A stretch of DNA of 45,342 nucleotides from Bacteroidota bacterium. Its GTDB lineage: Bacteria > Bacteroidota > Bacteroidia > Chitinophagales > Chitinophagaceae. Below are positions 34,920-41,801 of the stretch, one piece after another. Below the pieces are notes generated by a model. It searched no databases. It was not told the origin of the DNA and saw nothing but the letters and a program-made list of their open reading frames with translations. The position numbers were made by a program, and so were the translations under genes. The stretch is from contig JAUZOA010000038.1 in NCBI GenBank assembly GCA_030706685.1, positions 1 to 45,342 on the forward strand, read 5' to 3'. The number at the start of each line of letters is the position of its first letter. Position 1 is the first letter of the stretch.

Positions 34920-36086
34920 ATGAAATGGATGATCACTCTATTGCCTCTTATTGCCCGGACCTTGCTGTTTGCCGGAACCGGATACCATCCTGCAGTTCCT
35001 GACACCCGAAACACAATACCTGTTTCCGATACCGGGAAAAATGAAATAACCCTTGCTTCTTATCGAACAGCAGATAGCGTGTCGGGTTGGCAAACCTATT
35101 CTTTAAAAGAAATAAGTTTTATTACTAAAGCCAATAAGATTACGCAATTCTCGTTGGGATCATCTCAGCAGGGCCGAAAAATCGGCGCGTTTTATTTTCC
35201 CGGCACAAGTAAGCAAAGGGCGTTAGTAATCGCAGGTGTCCACGGGTCGGAATTGTCTTCCGTAGAAGTCGCCTGGCAACTAATCCGGCAATTAATGCAG
35301 GATGATCCACCGTATTATTCAGTTATCATTATTCCTTCTTTATTCCCCGACAATTCCATAAAAGCGATGAATGATCCTGCACTGATCGGTGGCGTTGCCA
35401 ATATCGGCCGTTATACCTTCCCTTTCTCTGTAGATCCCAACAGGCAAATGCCATCACCCGGTGAAGCTTATGATGAAAACAATGGAACGGATCACCTGGG
35501 AAGGTTCATTGAAAAAGAGAATCAGTTATTGTTGCAGCTTATCCAGTCATTCAGGCCTCAAAGGATCGTCAATCTTCATGCGATAAGAAATAAGGATTAT
35601 GGCGGAGTGTATGCTGATCCCAGAACCGATCAGAATGGAATCGCGTTGGGTTTTTCATCCGACAGCAGTCTTGCAATCAGGATCGCTGCCTGTATTCATC
35701 AGCATGGAGGCAATGTGGAAGGAAATAATCTCGATAGAGAACCAACGGCGCTTTATTATAAGGATCCCATCCCTGCTCCAGCCGGTTTTTTACAGAAAAG
35801 GAATATGACAGGCTCGGCGCTGAATGCAAACAGGGGAAGCGGTGTATCGCTTGGCACATGGGGAGCAACCGCTGTTGGCAATAAAAAAGATCCCTCCAAA
35901 AACCGCGACGCGATGCGGATCATTACTATCGAATATCCCGGCTATAAAAGACCAGGGGATTATACAGCAGTTTCACAGCAATTGTTTCAGCAAAGGCAGG
36001 TCGAATTGTTCGCTTCAGCGATCCGCACAATTTTTCTCGGCCCGTATTTTACAGAAAATGAAAATAATGAACTGGCGAAGAAATAA
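34920..36086 (+). CDS. M14-family zinc carboxypeptidase-like protein
   Basis: I place the start at the ATG at 34920, which gives 388 residues and a plausible signal peptide (MKWMITLLPLIARTLLFAG). The open frame extends back to 34791 inside the OmpA gene, but that stretch is a shadow. M14 features are clear: VIAGVHGSELSSVE with the HxxE zinc ligands, DPNRQMPSPGEAYDE with the substrate Arg, VNLHAIRNKDYGG with the third ligand, and TIEYPGYKRPGDY with the catalytic Glu. It should cleave peptide side chains, perhaps murein peptides, in the periplasm. It follows the OmpA gene by 49 bases and may be in one operon. A long hairpin repeat lies after it. Confidence 0.85.
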   Translation: MKWMITLLPLIARTLLFAGTGYHPAVPDTRNTIPVSDTGKNEITLASYRTADSVSGWQTYSLKEISFITKANKITQFSLGSSQQGRKIGAFYFPGTSKQRALVIAGVHGSELSSVEVAWQLIRQLMQDDPPYYSVIIIPSLFPDNSIKAMNDPALIGGVANIGRYTFPFSVDPNRQMPSPGEAYDENNGTDHLGRFIEKENQLLLQLIQSFRPQRIVNLHAIRNKDYGGVYADPRTDQNGIALGFSSDSSLAIRIAACIHQHGGNVEGNNLDREPTALYYKDPIPAPAGFLQKRNMTGSALNANRGSGVSLGTWGATAVGNKKDPSKNRDAMRIITIEYPGYKRPGDYTAVSQQLFQQRQVELFASAIRTIFLGPYFTENENNELAKK

Positions 36087-36097
36087 GGAAGAGAATG

Positions 36098-36154
36098 GAA
36101 CACGGATGACACAACTTGTCCCGCTAATGAGGGACAAGTTGTGTCATTGTGTTC
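36098..36154. repeat. Long inverted repeat, copy of a dispersed family
   Basis: The 17-base arm 36106-36122 pairs perfectly with 36131-36147 around an eight-base loop, and outer GAACAC/GTGTTC extend the stem. The left 32 bases (36098-36129) recur in inverse orientation at 38334-38365 with one difference. It lies just after the M14 gene and may act as a transcript end. Confidence 0.7.
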
Positions 36155-36212
36155 TTAATTTTCCCCTTATCGCAATTCATACATCGTTTATTACAATCCA
36201 ACCACCCCTTCA

Positions 36213-36242
36213 TTGATGCCGGCCTGCTGCCGGGTTAATTTG
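36213..36242 (+). promoter_or_regulatory. Candidate promoter for the DUF1772-like gene
   Basis: TTG (36213-36215) is followed after exactly 19 bases by TTAATTTG (36235-36242), one mismatch from TAnnTTTG. The spacing fits the Bacteroidota vegetative promoter and the ATG lies 33 bases downstream of the element. Confidence 0.45.
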
Positions 36243-36274
36243 CCGGGTATTTTAAAGATCAAATCTTAAAATCA

Positions 36275-36745
36275 ATGGAGATCAAGATCACTTTATTCAT
36301 TACGTTGCTGCTCTATACGTTGGTAATCAGTCAAAGTTTCTTTTACATTCTCGCGATGTCCCGTGTATTGAAAAACATGCAGCCTGCTACTTATATTGAA
36401 TCAAGACAATTGTTGGACGCGAGCCTGCAGGGCTCATTAGGCCCCGTATATTACCTGGCATTAGCGGCATCGGTCGCATTAACGGCCTTTTGTGTGATCA
36501 ATCCATCCGGCCTGCTCTTCGTCTGCTCGGTCATTGCGCTGCTTTCATTAATTATTGATGTGGTTCTCTCCCTGAAAGGAAATGTGCCGCTGAATAAAAT
36601 TATCAATACATGGACCGTGTCCGATTACCCCGGCAACTGGAAAGAATATCGTTCCCGATGGTTTGCTATTTATACTATCAGGCAGGTAGTGAATAGTACC
36701 GGTTTTGTAAGCCTGCTGGCAGGATTAATATTCGGCTTTAATTAA
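36275..36745 (+). CDS. DUF1772-like small membrane protein
   Basis: The 156-residue protein has four hydrophobic segments (about 5-25, 58-75, 80-97 and 138-155). The block VPLNKIINTW...SDYPGNWKEYRSRWFAIYTIRQ, with its Asn, Trp and Arg positions, matches the DUF1772 (anthrone-oxygenase-like) family. Function in bacteria is unknown. A hairpin-forming stretch (ATTTTAAAGAT/ATCTTAAAAT) directly precedes the ATG. The cytochrome gene follows 26 bases later, so the two probably form an operon. Confidence 0.65.
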   Translation: MEIKITLFITLLLYTLVISQSFFYILAMSRVLKNMQPATYIESRQLLDASLQGSLGPVYYLALAASVALTAFCVINPSGLLFVCSVIALLSLIIDVVLSLKGNVPLNKIINTWTVSDYPGNWKEYRSRWFAIYTIRQVVNSTGFVSLLAGLIFGFN

Positions 36746-36771
36746 ACCTTATAAATTTTAAAAATTGAATC

Positions 36772-37356
36772 ATGAAAAAAGCATTTCTCATTCTCACTTC
36801 ATTGGCAGGAATGGTGTCCATTGCATTAATAGCCTGCACGAGTGGCTCGGCAAAAACTGAAAACCCGGTAGTGATCAGCCAGGACAGCCTGGTCAAACGT
36901 GGTAGCTATTTAGTGAATTCTATCGGGTGTGATGATTGTCATTCTCCTAAAAAAATGGGTCCGCAGGGTCCCGAGATTGATATGGAGCACCGTTTTAGCG
37001 GTCATTTGGCTAATAGCCCGATGGGCAAACCGAATACAAGTGTTATGAAAGACGGTTATGTATTATTTGCCATGGATCTTACTTCTGCTATAGGTCCCTG
37101 GGGTCAGTCGTATTCTGCCAATATCAGCTCGGATGAAACAGGCATTGGCAACTGGTCTGAAGAACAATTTATGAGAGCCATCCGCGAAGGGAAATCAAAA
37201 GGGATGAAGGAAGGCCGCCCCCTGCTGCCTCCAATGCCCTGGTTTGTATATAAAAACCTGAGTGATACAGACCTGAAAGCGATTTTCGCTTTTTTGAAAA
37301 CGACAACGCCGGTTCATAATGTAGTACCGGGTCCAAAATCATTGAAAGAGTTGTAA
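36772..37356 (+). CDS. Monohaem cytochrome c lipoprotein
   Basis: The 194-residue protein has a lipobox (ALIAC, Cys22) and a single haem c site, CDDCH (53-57), after the usual RGSYLVNSIGC helix. A Met in LPPMPW near residue 160-166 is the likely distal ligand, and LSDTDLKAIFAFLKT is the C-terminal helix of class I cytochromes. It should be a membrane-anchored electron carrier on the periplasmic side. It probably belongs to one operon with the DUF1772-like gene. The partner oxidoreductase is not in the window. Confidence 0.9.
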   Translation: MKKAFLILTSLAGMVSIALIACTSGSAKTENPVVISQDSLVKRGSYLVNSIGCDDCHSPKKMGPQGPEIDMEHRFSGHLANSPMGKPNTSVMKDGYVLFAMDLTSAIGPWGQSYSANISSDETGIGNWSEEQFMRAIREGKSKGMKEGRPLLPPMPWFVYKNLSDTDLKAIFAFLKTTTPVHNVVPGPKSLKEL

Positions 37357-37494
37357 GTTATTGTCGAAACGATTTACCAATGAAAAACAAGGCCGGCTTT
37401 TACTGTATCTTTTGTGAATTGAGTCAGGCCGCTCCGAAATGCTTTTTTAAGTCGTCGGAACATTGCAACGGCCAGACACATTTTAGGAGATAGT

Positions 37495-38154
37495 ATGCGG
37501 ATAAAAAAATTGATAGTACAAACATCAGCCCTGAAAGATCTTACTGACTTTTATATAAGGCTGATGGAATTACCGGCAAGTTTATCCGCTGAAAAAGAGC
37601 TGGCCATAAAGATCGGCAGTACGGAACTTGTATTTCAGCAAGCGACCGCTGCCGGTCCCTTTTATCATTTCGCGATAAACATCCCTGCCAATAAAATTGA
37701 AGATGCCAGGACCTGGATAAGGAATCGTGTTGACCTCGTATGGATAGAACAGTATCAAAGCGATATTGCCGACTTTGTAAACTGGCATGCCCGATCTGTT
37801 TATTTCTATGATCCCGCCGGTAATATTCTCGAATTGATCGCCCGCTTTGATCTCGATACGAAAACCTCCAACCCTTTTTCTTCCGGCGAATTTCTTTCTA
37901 TCAGTGAAGCCGGGCTGGTATTCCCAGAAAATGAATTAGAGAAAAGAACCGGAAATTTACTTCACCAATATCCCCTTTCTTATTTTGATAAACAGCCCCC
38001 ATTGCCTCAATTCAAAGCGCTTGGAGATGATGAAGGTCTGTTAATCATCGTCCCGGAAGGCCGAAACTGGTTCCCCACAACCAGGCCGGCAGGAATTTTC
38101 CCCATGAAAATCTTGTTTGAAAATGGAGATAAAAAGTATGAATTGAAAGTTTAA
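37495..38154 (+). CDS. VOC (glyoxalase-like) family protein
   Basis: The 219-residue protein begins with a VOC unit (RIKKLIVQTSALKDLTDFYIRLMELP, YHFAINIPANKIEDARTWI, RSVYFYDPAGNILELIARF), containing the usual end-of-domain Glu in a beta strand. The C-terminal half (about 125-219) is another, less clear module. Such proteins bind metals and small substrates, including drugs or aldehydes; the specificity is not visible. It is cytoplasmic. The gene lies 138 bases after the cytochrome gene and converges with the minus-strand SRPBCC gene across a 214-base repeat-containing gap. Confidence 0.82.
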   Translation: MRIKKLIVQTSALKDLTDFYIRLMELPASLSAEKELAIKIGSTELVFQQATAAGPFYHFAINIPANKIEDARTWIRNRVDLVWIEQYQSDIADFVNWHARSVYFYDPAGNILELIARFDLDTKTSNPFSSGEFLSISEAGLVFPENELEKRTGNLLHQYPLSYFDKQPPLPQFKALGDDEGLLIIVPEGRNWFPTTRPAGIFPMKILFENGDKKYELKV

Positions 38155-38187
38155 CTTTTGCTGCCACCATTACATTGAGAAGAAAGT

Positions 38188-38365
38188 GAACACGGATGAT
38201 AGGGATAGAACGGATCTTGACGGATTTTTCAACCATATAATCTCCGGCTACCGGATTATGCTGTCTGCCAAATCGTATAAAAAGATCAACCCTGTAACAG
38301 GATAATATCCGTGTTTATTGATTCAATCTTCCGCATTAGCGGGACAAGCTGTGTCATCCGTGTTC
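38188..38365. repeat. Intergenic element with 12-bp terminal inverted repeats
   Basis: GAACACGGATGA (38188-38199) and TCATCCGTGTTC (38354-38365) are perfect inverted repeats bounding 178 bases between two convergent genes. GGAT words recur near the left end, and 38334-38365 is the second copy of the 32-base unit at 36098-36129. No open frame of note lies inside. It looks like a member of a dispersed non-coding repeat family. Confidence 0.55.
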
Positions 38366-38368
38366 TAC

Positions 38369-38797
38369 TCAATATTCATTATCATGGTTAGGTTTTCCCT
38401 TTCCTGTCTCTGCATAATCTTTCAGACTTTTCATATAACCTCCCCAATGAAAATTACAATTGGCATAAAATAAGGTCTGGCCCGCCCAGTTGGCATGAGT
38501 AAACATCAGCTCAGTCTTACCATTTTTTTCCTCCAGTTCAAACGATATACTGGTGTCAACCCATTCCCTGTCCCCTCCGATACATTCCCAGCCAACCACT
38601 TTATCCTTTTCAAGCTTTGTAATCTTCATTTTATTATGATAACGGTCCCCAAATTTGATCTCATTGACAAATCCCGGTTCCGGCTTCGCTATTATATCTC
38701 TTGACCACCAGCCGGCGATCCCCTCCTGCTCTGTAATTGCTTTGTAAACTGTATTCACGGGTGCTTTAATGACTACGAAATGTTTTATATCAGCCAT
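38369..38797 (-). CDS. SRPBCC (AHSA1-like) domain protein
   Basis: The 142-residue protein is a single START/Bet v1-like domain of the AHSA1 type: IKHFVVIKAPVNTVYKAITEQEGIAGWWSRDI opens it, and FTHANWAGQTLFYANCNFHWGGYMKSLKDYAETG closes it with the long C-terminal helix. These small cytoplasmic proteins bind hydrophobic ligands. Genes of this type often travel with DGPF/YCII genes and ECF sigma factors. The gene follows a DGPF-family gene by 65 bases that contain a hairpin and carries no TGTCC motif of its own, so it is likely the second gene of that unit. Confidence 0.88.
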   Translation of the reverse strand: MADIKHFVVIKAPVNTVYKAITEQEGIAGWWSRDIIAKPEPGFVNEIKFGDRYHNKMKITKLEKDKVVGWECIGGDREWVDTSISFELEEKNGKTELMFTHANWAGQTLFYANCNFHWGGYMKSLKDYAETGKGKPNHDNEY

Positions 38798-38812
38798 GAT
38801 ATTTTATTTTTA

Positions 38813-38847
38813 GGGCAACCCATTTCCTTAATTGAATGGGCTTGCCC
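38813..38847 (-). repeat. Hairpin between the DGPF and SRPBCC genes
   Basis: GGGCAACCCATT (38813-38824) and AATGGGCTTGCCC (38835-38847) are inverted repeats with one bulged base and a 10-base loop. On the minus strand it lies 15 bases after the DGPF gene stop. There is no clear U-tract, so partial termination or a stability role is possible. Confidence 0.5.
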
Positions 38848-38862
38848 TGCTGAATAAAAAAT

Positions 38863-39246
38863 TTATTTGCCTTTGGGATAGACATAGGAAGTGCTTTCCT
38901 CCATCATCTTGACAGGCCTTACTTCAATCTTTGCGTTTTTATTGTAGACAAATTCAGGATTGCCCTTTGCGATGGCTATAGCTTCGTCCAGGTCTTTGGC
39001 AAGGATATGGTAGTAGCCAACAAGTATTTCTTTGGTTTCATTATAAGGTCCTTCTTTCCAGGCGCCCGGAGAGCCGGAGATCATTTTTCCTTCCCTGACA
39101 AGTGGCTGCGCGCTTTTAAGGTTTCCGTTTTTGATAAGGTTTTCAATGTAAACCATACATTCTCTTACAAACTGCTCGTGTTTTTCAGGTGAAAAACCGG
39201 CTTTGTCGTCGCCTTCGTTGCGGATGAGTAACATGAATTCTTTCAT
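38863..39246 (-). CDS. DGPF/YCII-family protein (variant EGPY)
   Basis: The 127-residue protein has the YCII-related fold: MKEFMLLIRNEGD at the start, KEGPYNETKEILVGYYHILAKDLDEAIAIAKGNP in the second half. The usual DGPF tetrad reads EGPY here. Function of the family is unknown; members cluster with ECF42-type sigma factors in many phyla. A TGTCC-N17-TTGTC motif lies upstream at 39292-39318 (read on the minus strand), 45 bases before the ATG. The SRPBCC gene downstream is probably co-transcribed. Confidence 0.9.
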   Translation of the reverse strand: MKEFMLLIRNEGDDKAGFSPEKHEQFVRECMVYIENLIKNGNLKSAQPLVREGKMISGSPGAWKEGPYNETKEILVGYYHILAKDLDEAIAIAKGNPEFVYNKNAKIEVRPVKMMEESTSYVYPKGK

Positions 39247-39291
39247 TTGATTATTTTTTTAAGTTATTGATGAATGTTTATTCGAAATAAT

Positions 39292-39318
39292 GACAAACCG
39301 GGTTTTAAGAAAAGGACA
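39292..39318 (-). promoter_or_regulatory. Shared promoter-like motif TGTCC-N17-TTGTC (copy 1)
   Basis: Read on the minus strand, TGTCC (39318-39314) is followed after 17 bases by TTGTC (39296-39292). The same two words with the same spacing stand upstream of two other genes in this cluster. The spacing and the GTC in the -10 fit an ECF sigma promoter; it would drive the EGPY-type DGPF gene. Confidence 0.65.
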
Positions 39319-39353
39319 CCGTCCTCAAATTATTTTTCCGGCTTGTCAAGCCA

Positions 39354-39866
39354 CTACTTGTTGCACCCGAAATATTTTTTCATCGGCTCCCAATATTGCA
39401 AACCCCAGTGTGTGCCTACGATAGTGTAAAGTGGCGCAATTTCTCCTGTTTCCTTAATATACACTTCATAATCAGGGACATTTACATGCACCATTTGAAT
39501 TTCAGCGCCAAAAGCGGTTTTCTTAAATGTGAGAACCAGGGTTGATTCCAAATCGGTAACGAGCCCAGGATTCGTGGCTAAAGTCCAAGGAATATTTTTC
39601 CAGCGCTGAACAATCAGCTTACCGGGAACAAGGGAAAGAATGGTTGCTCGCAGGTTGTGCCGGATAGTCCCGTTCTCATCTTTGAAACTCCAGGCACGGA
39701 GTTCGTCGCCTGCTTCACCCACTTCTACATTGCCTGTACCGGGACGATAATAAGAAGTGGCTTCAACGCCCGAGGTGGTCATTTTGCCGTGCTCAGTTGC
39801 ATTGAGATAAGCATGGTAAAGTGTTTCAGGAGAAACGCCAACGAATTGATTGGTCTGGATAATCAT
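39354..39866 (-). CDS. SRPBCC domain protein (second)
   Basis: From the ATG at 39866 the protein has 170 residues and starts MIIQTNQFVGVSPETLYHAYLNATEHGKMT, the normal beginning of an AHSA1-like domain. The open frame reaches back to 39917, but those 17 residues would overlap the promoter-like motif at 39913-39939, so the internal ATG is preferred. HWGLQYWEPMKKYF is the C-terminal helix. A small hydrophobic ligand is expected but unknown. It is the only gene in its unit that has a clear downstream gap before the next gene (107 bases). Confidence 0.87.
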   Translation of the reverse strand: MIIQTNQFVGVSPETLYHAYLNATEHGKMTTSGVEATSYYRPGTGNVEVGEAGDELRAWSFKDENGTIRHNLRATILSLVPGKLIVQRWKNIPWTLATNPGLVTDLESTLVLTFKKTAFGAEIQMVHVNVPDYEVYIKETGEIAPLYTIVGTHWGLQYWEPMKKYFGCNK

Positions 39867-39912
39867 TTTGTTTGTTTTTAGAGTTAATAATTTTTGTTTA
39901 TTTACCCTAAAA

Positions 39913-39939
39913 GACAAGCAGTGCCGGGCGAAAGGGACA
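39913..39939 (-). promoter_or_regulatory. Shared promoter-like motif TGTCC-N17-TTGTC (copy 2)
   Basis: On the minus strand TGTCC (39939-39935) and TTGTC (39917-39913) are again exactly 17 bases apart. The motif lies 46 bases before the preferred ATG of the SRPBCC gene at 39866 and just after the end of the TfoX-N gene. Confidence 0.65.
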
Positions 39940-39950
39940 CGGAGGGAAAA

Positions 39951-40301
39951 TTATTTTTTCTTCTTTTTTTTGGGCGCCGCCTTTGCCTTTTTATTGAAGT
40001 CGAGCGCCAGGCCGATCCAATAGTCAAAATCCTTTTTTGATTTTATTCCTTCCTGGCTCACATAAACGTATCCCTTGTACTCCCTGCCTTTCATGATCAT
40101 CGGGCGACATCCATTTTTTTCTACCGCTGTTTCGTGAGAGTCAGGATCAAAACGACACAGCATTTCATCCCCGCTTGCGCACACACACATTTTTCCATTC
40201 ACCATAAAAGTGACGCCCCTGAACATTTTCTTTTCTTCTACTTTGGGCAAATGCGAAAGCGCCTCGCGGATGCGGGCGGCTAATTTTTCGTCGTAAGCCA
40301 T
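39951..40301 (-). CDS. TfoX N-terminal domain protein
   Basis: The 116-residue protein is a stand-alone TfoX-N domain: MAYDEKLAARIREAL, KKMFRGVTFMVNGKMCVCASGDEMLCRFDP, and WIGLALDFNKKA. The C-terminus is a run of lysines, which may bind nucleic acid or be disordered. TfoX in Gammaproteobacteria induces competence, but short TfoX-N proteins in Bacteroidota are of unknown role and are often neighbours of DGPF genes. The upstream gap is occupied by a 15-base inverted repeat, and no TGTCC motif is present. Confidence 0.88.
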   Translation of the reverse strand: MAYDEKLAARIREALSHLPKVEEKKMFRGVTFMVNGKMCVCASGDEMLCRFDPDSHETAVEKNGCRPMIMKGREYKGYVYVSQEGIKSKKDFDYWIGLALDFNKKAKAAPKKKKKK

Positions 40302-40318
40302 GGTTTGTCAGGTTTTAA

Positions 40319-40377
40319 GGTTGTCAACCTTAGTAATTGCTGCTTCCGCAGTAGTGAGCATGCTAAGGTTGACAACC
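40319..40377. repeat. Perfect 15-bp inverted repeat between TfoX and DGPF genes
   Basis: GGTTGTCAACCTTAG (40319-40333) and CTAAGGTTGACAACC (40363-40377) are exact inverted copies around a 29-base loop. The loop can itself fold (TGCTGC with GCAGTA), and each arm contains its own palindrome GGTTG-N-CAACC. It fills most of the 81-base gap between two minus-strand genes. It is followed on neither strand by a U-tract. Confidence 0.7.
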
Positions 40378-40382
40378 CCGTA

Positions 40383-40739
40383 TCAGTTTATACCTTCTTC
40401 ATGTTTGATCAGCCTGATCTCAATCCTGGCATTGGTTTCTTCAAAAACAGGATTGGCTTTTGCAATTTCCCTTGCTTCCTGCAAATCCTTCGCAAGGATA
40501 AGAAAATACCCGATAATAACCTCTTTGCTTTCAATAAACGGGCCGTCCTTGAATACACCCTTATTGCCCTGCAACATCATTCCATCGAGGTGAAGGGGCT
40601 GCGCGCCCCTGAACCTGCCCTCGCTGGTAAGTTTTTGGATATAATTCCCTACTTTTTGAAGGTGCGCCTTATATTGCTCAGCAGGCATTTCAGCGCAATA
40701 GTCGCCCTCCGTGCGAATCAGCAAAAGATATTCATTCAT
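40383..40739 (-). CDS. DGPF/YCII-family protein (second)
   Basis: The 118-residue protein begins MNEYLLLIRTEGDY and has the canonical DGPF tetrad in KDGPFIESKEVIIGYFLILAKDLQEAREIAKANP. It is a small cytoplasmic YCII-like domain of unknown biochemical role. It follows the NTF2-like lipoprotein gene by 47 bases in the same direction and probably shares its transcript, as no promoter motif lies in the gap. Confidence 0.9.
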   Translation of the reverse strand: MNEYLLLIRTEGDYCAEMPAEQYKAHLQKVGNYIQKLTSEGRFRGAQPLHLDGMMLQGNKGVFKDGPFIESKEVIIGYFLILAKDLQEAREIAKANPVFEETNARIEIRLIKHEEGIN

Positions 40740-40786
40740 GATACTGTTTTTTCAGATAAATAATAATAGCCGGTCTTGCCCTATTC

Positions 40787-41317
40787 TTAAAAAGATCGGG
40801 CAGGTTTGGCCTGGTATTGATTAAAATAGCAGATCTTATTGTTTTGTATTTTCCATTGTTCGTGAATCAAAGAAGTGTCCGCCTTTCCATTTTTATTGTA
40901 CCTTCTTTCAGCGGCCCAGATATACACCCAATCTTCATTCTTGTCATTAACATGAAGGCTCTGCCACATGGATATATCGAACCGGAGGGAATCGAGTTCT
41001 GCTATATCTTTCCGGGCATAATTTAAAAGATCTTCTTTCTTCCCATTAAACCGGCGGCCTTCCGACGGATCATAGGTAACTGTATCAGCAAAATATTGTT
41101 TCATCGAATCAATCGCGTTAGTTTCAAACATTTTCCAAACGGTGAGTACTTTCCGGGCATATCCCCCGTCAGCCGGAATGGTGACGTCGGACGAATAGGT
41201 TGCCTTATAAGGATACGTAGTTACACCAGTAGTTTTATCATCCTTTTTGTCATCGCTTTTGGTGTTACAGGAAAGCAGTGCAATAGCAATAGCAGCTGCA
41301 CTTATGATTTGTTTCAT
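40787..41317 (-). CDS. NTF2/SnoaL-like lipoprotein
   Basis: The 176-residue protein has a lipoprotein signal (IAIALLSC, Cys17) followed by a Lys/Asp-rich linker. The rest matches the shape of SnoaL/NTF2-like domains: KVLTVWKMFETNAIDSMKQYFADTVTYDPSEGRRFNGKKEDLLNYA, then WVYIWAAERRYNKNGKADTSLIHEQWKIQNNKICYFNQY. It is likely a periplasm-facing small-molecule binding or catalytic fold of unknown substrate. It lies 50 bases after a DGPF gene and 47 before another, so the three may be co-transcribed. Confidence 0.8.
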   Translation of the reverse strand: MKQIISAAAIAIALLSCNTKSDDKKDDKTTGVTTYPYKATYSSDVTIPADGGYARKVLTVWKMFETNAIDSMKQYFADTVTYDPSEGRRFNGKKEDLLNYARKDIAELDSLRFDISMWQSLHVNDKNEDWVYIWAAERRYNKNGKADTSLIHEQWKIQNNKICYFNQYQAKPARSF

Positions 41318-41367
41318 TTTGATTAATTAATTTAAGAAAGGTTTGCAAATAGGTGTAAGTGATCTTA

Positions 41368-41721
41368 TCAATTCCCGCCGAGAGGCATCATCGGGTGGAC
41401 CTCTATCTTTGTTGAAATATCCCTGAAAATGGGGTTTTCTTTGGCGATAGCGACTGCCTCACCCATGTCTTTAGCATTAATAACGTAATACCCGGCAATT
41501 ACTTCTTTGCTTTCATTAAAGGGGCCATCCTTAATCAGGCCATCGCTTTCGGTTACAATTTTACTGCCTTTCGCGACAGGGCCCGCGTTTTTAAGTTTCC
41601 CTTCTGTCATAAGCCTGTTGATATAAGCCATCCCATGTTCCATATGTCTTTGCAGTTGTTCCGGTGAAAGATCCGTCCAGACATTCCCGGTGGTCCTGAT
41701 AATCAGTAAGAAATCATTCAT
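41368..41721 (-). CDS. DGPF/YCII-family protein (third)
   Basis: The 117-residue protein begins MNDFLLIIRTTGNVWTDLSPEQLQRHMEHG and has DGPFNESKEVIAGYYVINAKDMGEAVAIAKENP. It is the DGPF protein nearest to the sigma factor gene, the usual arrangement for ECF42 loci. A TGTCC-N17-TTGTC motif stands 42 bases before its ATG, in the 80-base gap after the sigma gene, so it may have its own promoter and also drive the two genes after it. Confidence 0.9.
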   Translation of the reverse strand: MNDFLLIIRTTGNVWTDLSPEQLQRHMEHGMAYINRLMTEGKLKNAGPVAKGSKIVTESDGLIKDGPFNESKEVIAGYYVINAKDMGEAVAIAKENPIFRDISTKIEVHPMMPLGGN

Positions 41722-41763
41722 TTTTTTCTTTTTAAAGGTGAATAATCCGAATTACTTCATAGT

Positions 41764-41790
41764 GACAAATGACTTTACAAAAAAGGGACA
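41764..41790 (-). promoter_or_regulatory. Shared promoter-like motif TGTCC-N17-TTGTC (copy 3)
   Basis: On the minus strand TGTCC (41790-41786) and TTGTC (41768-41764) are 17 bases apart. The first word is followed by CTTTT, similar to the other two copies. It lies between the sigma factor gene and the third DGPF gene. Confidence 0.65.
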
Positions 41791-41801
41791 TGATTAGTAA
41801 A

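Noticed and set aside
36117-36143. Fourth copy of the TGTCC-N17-TTGTC motif on the plus strand
   Set aside because: The second word is TTGTG, and the sequence is explained by the perfect inverted repeat at this place; it is also over 130 bases from the next start.
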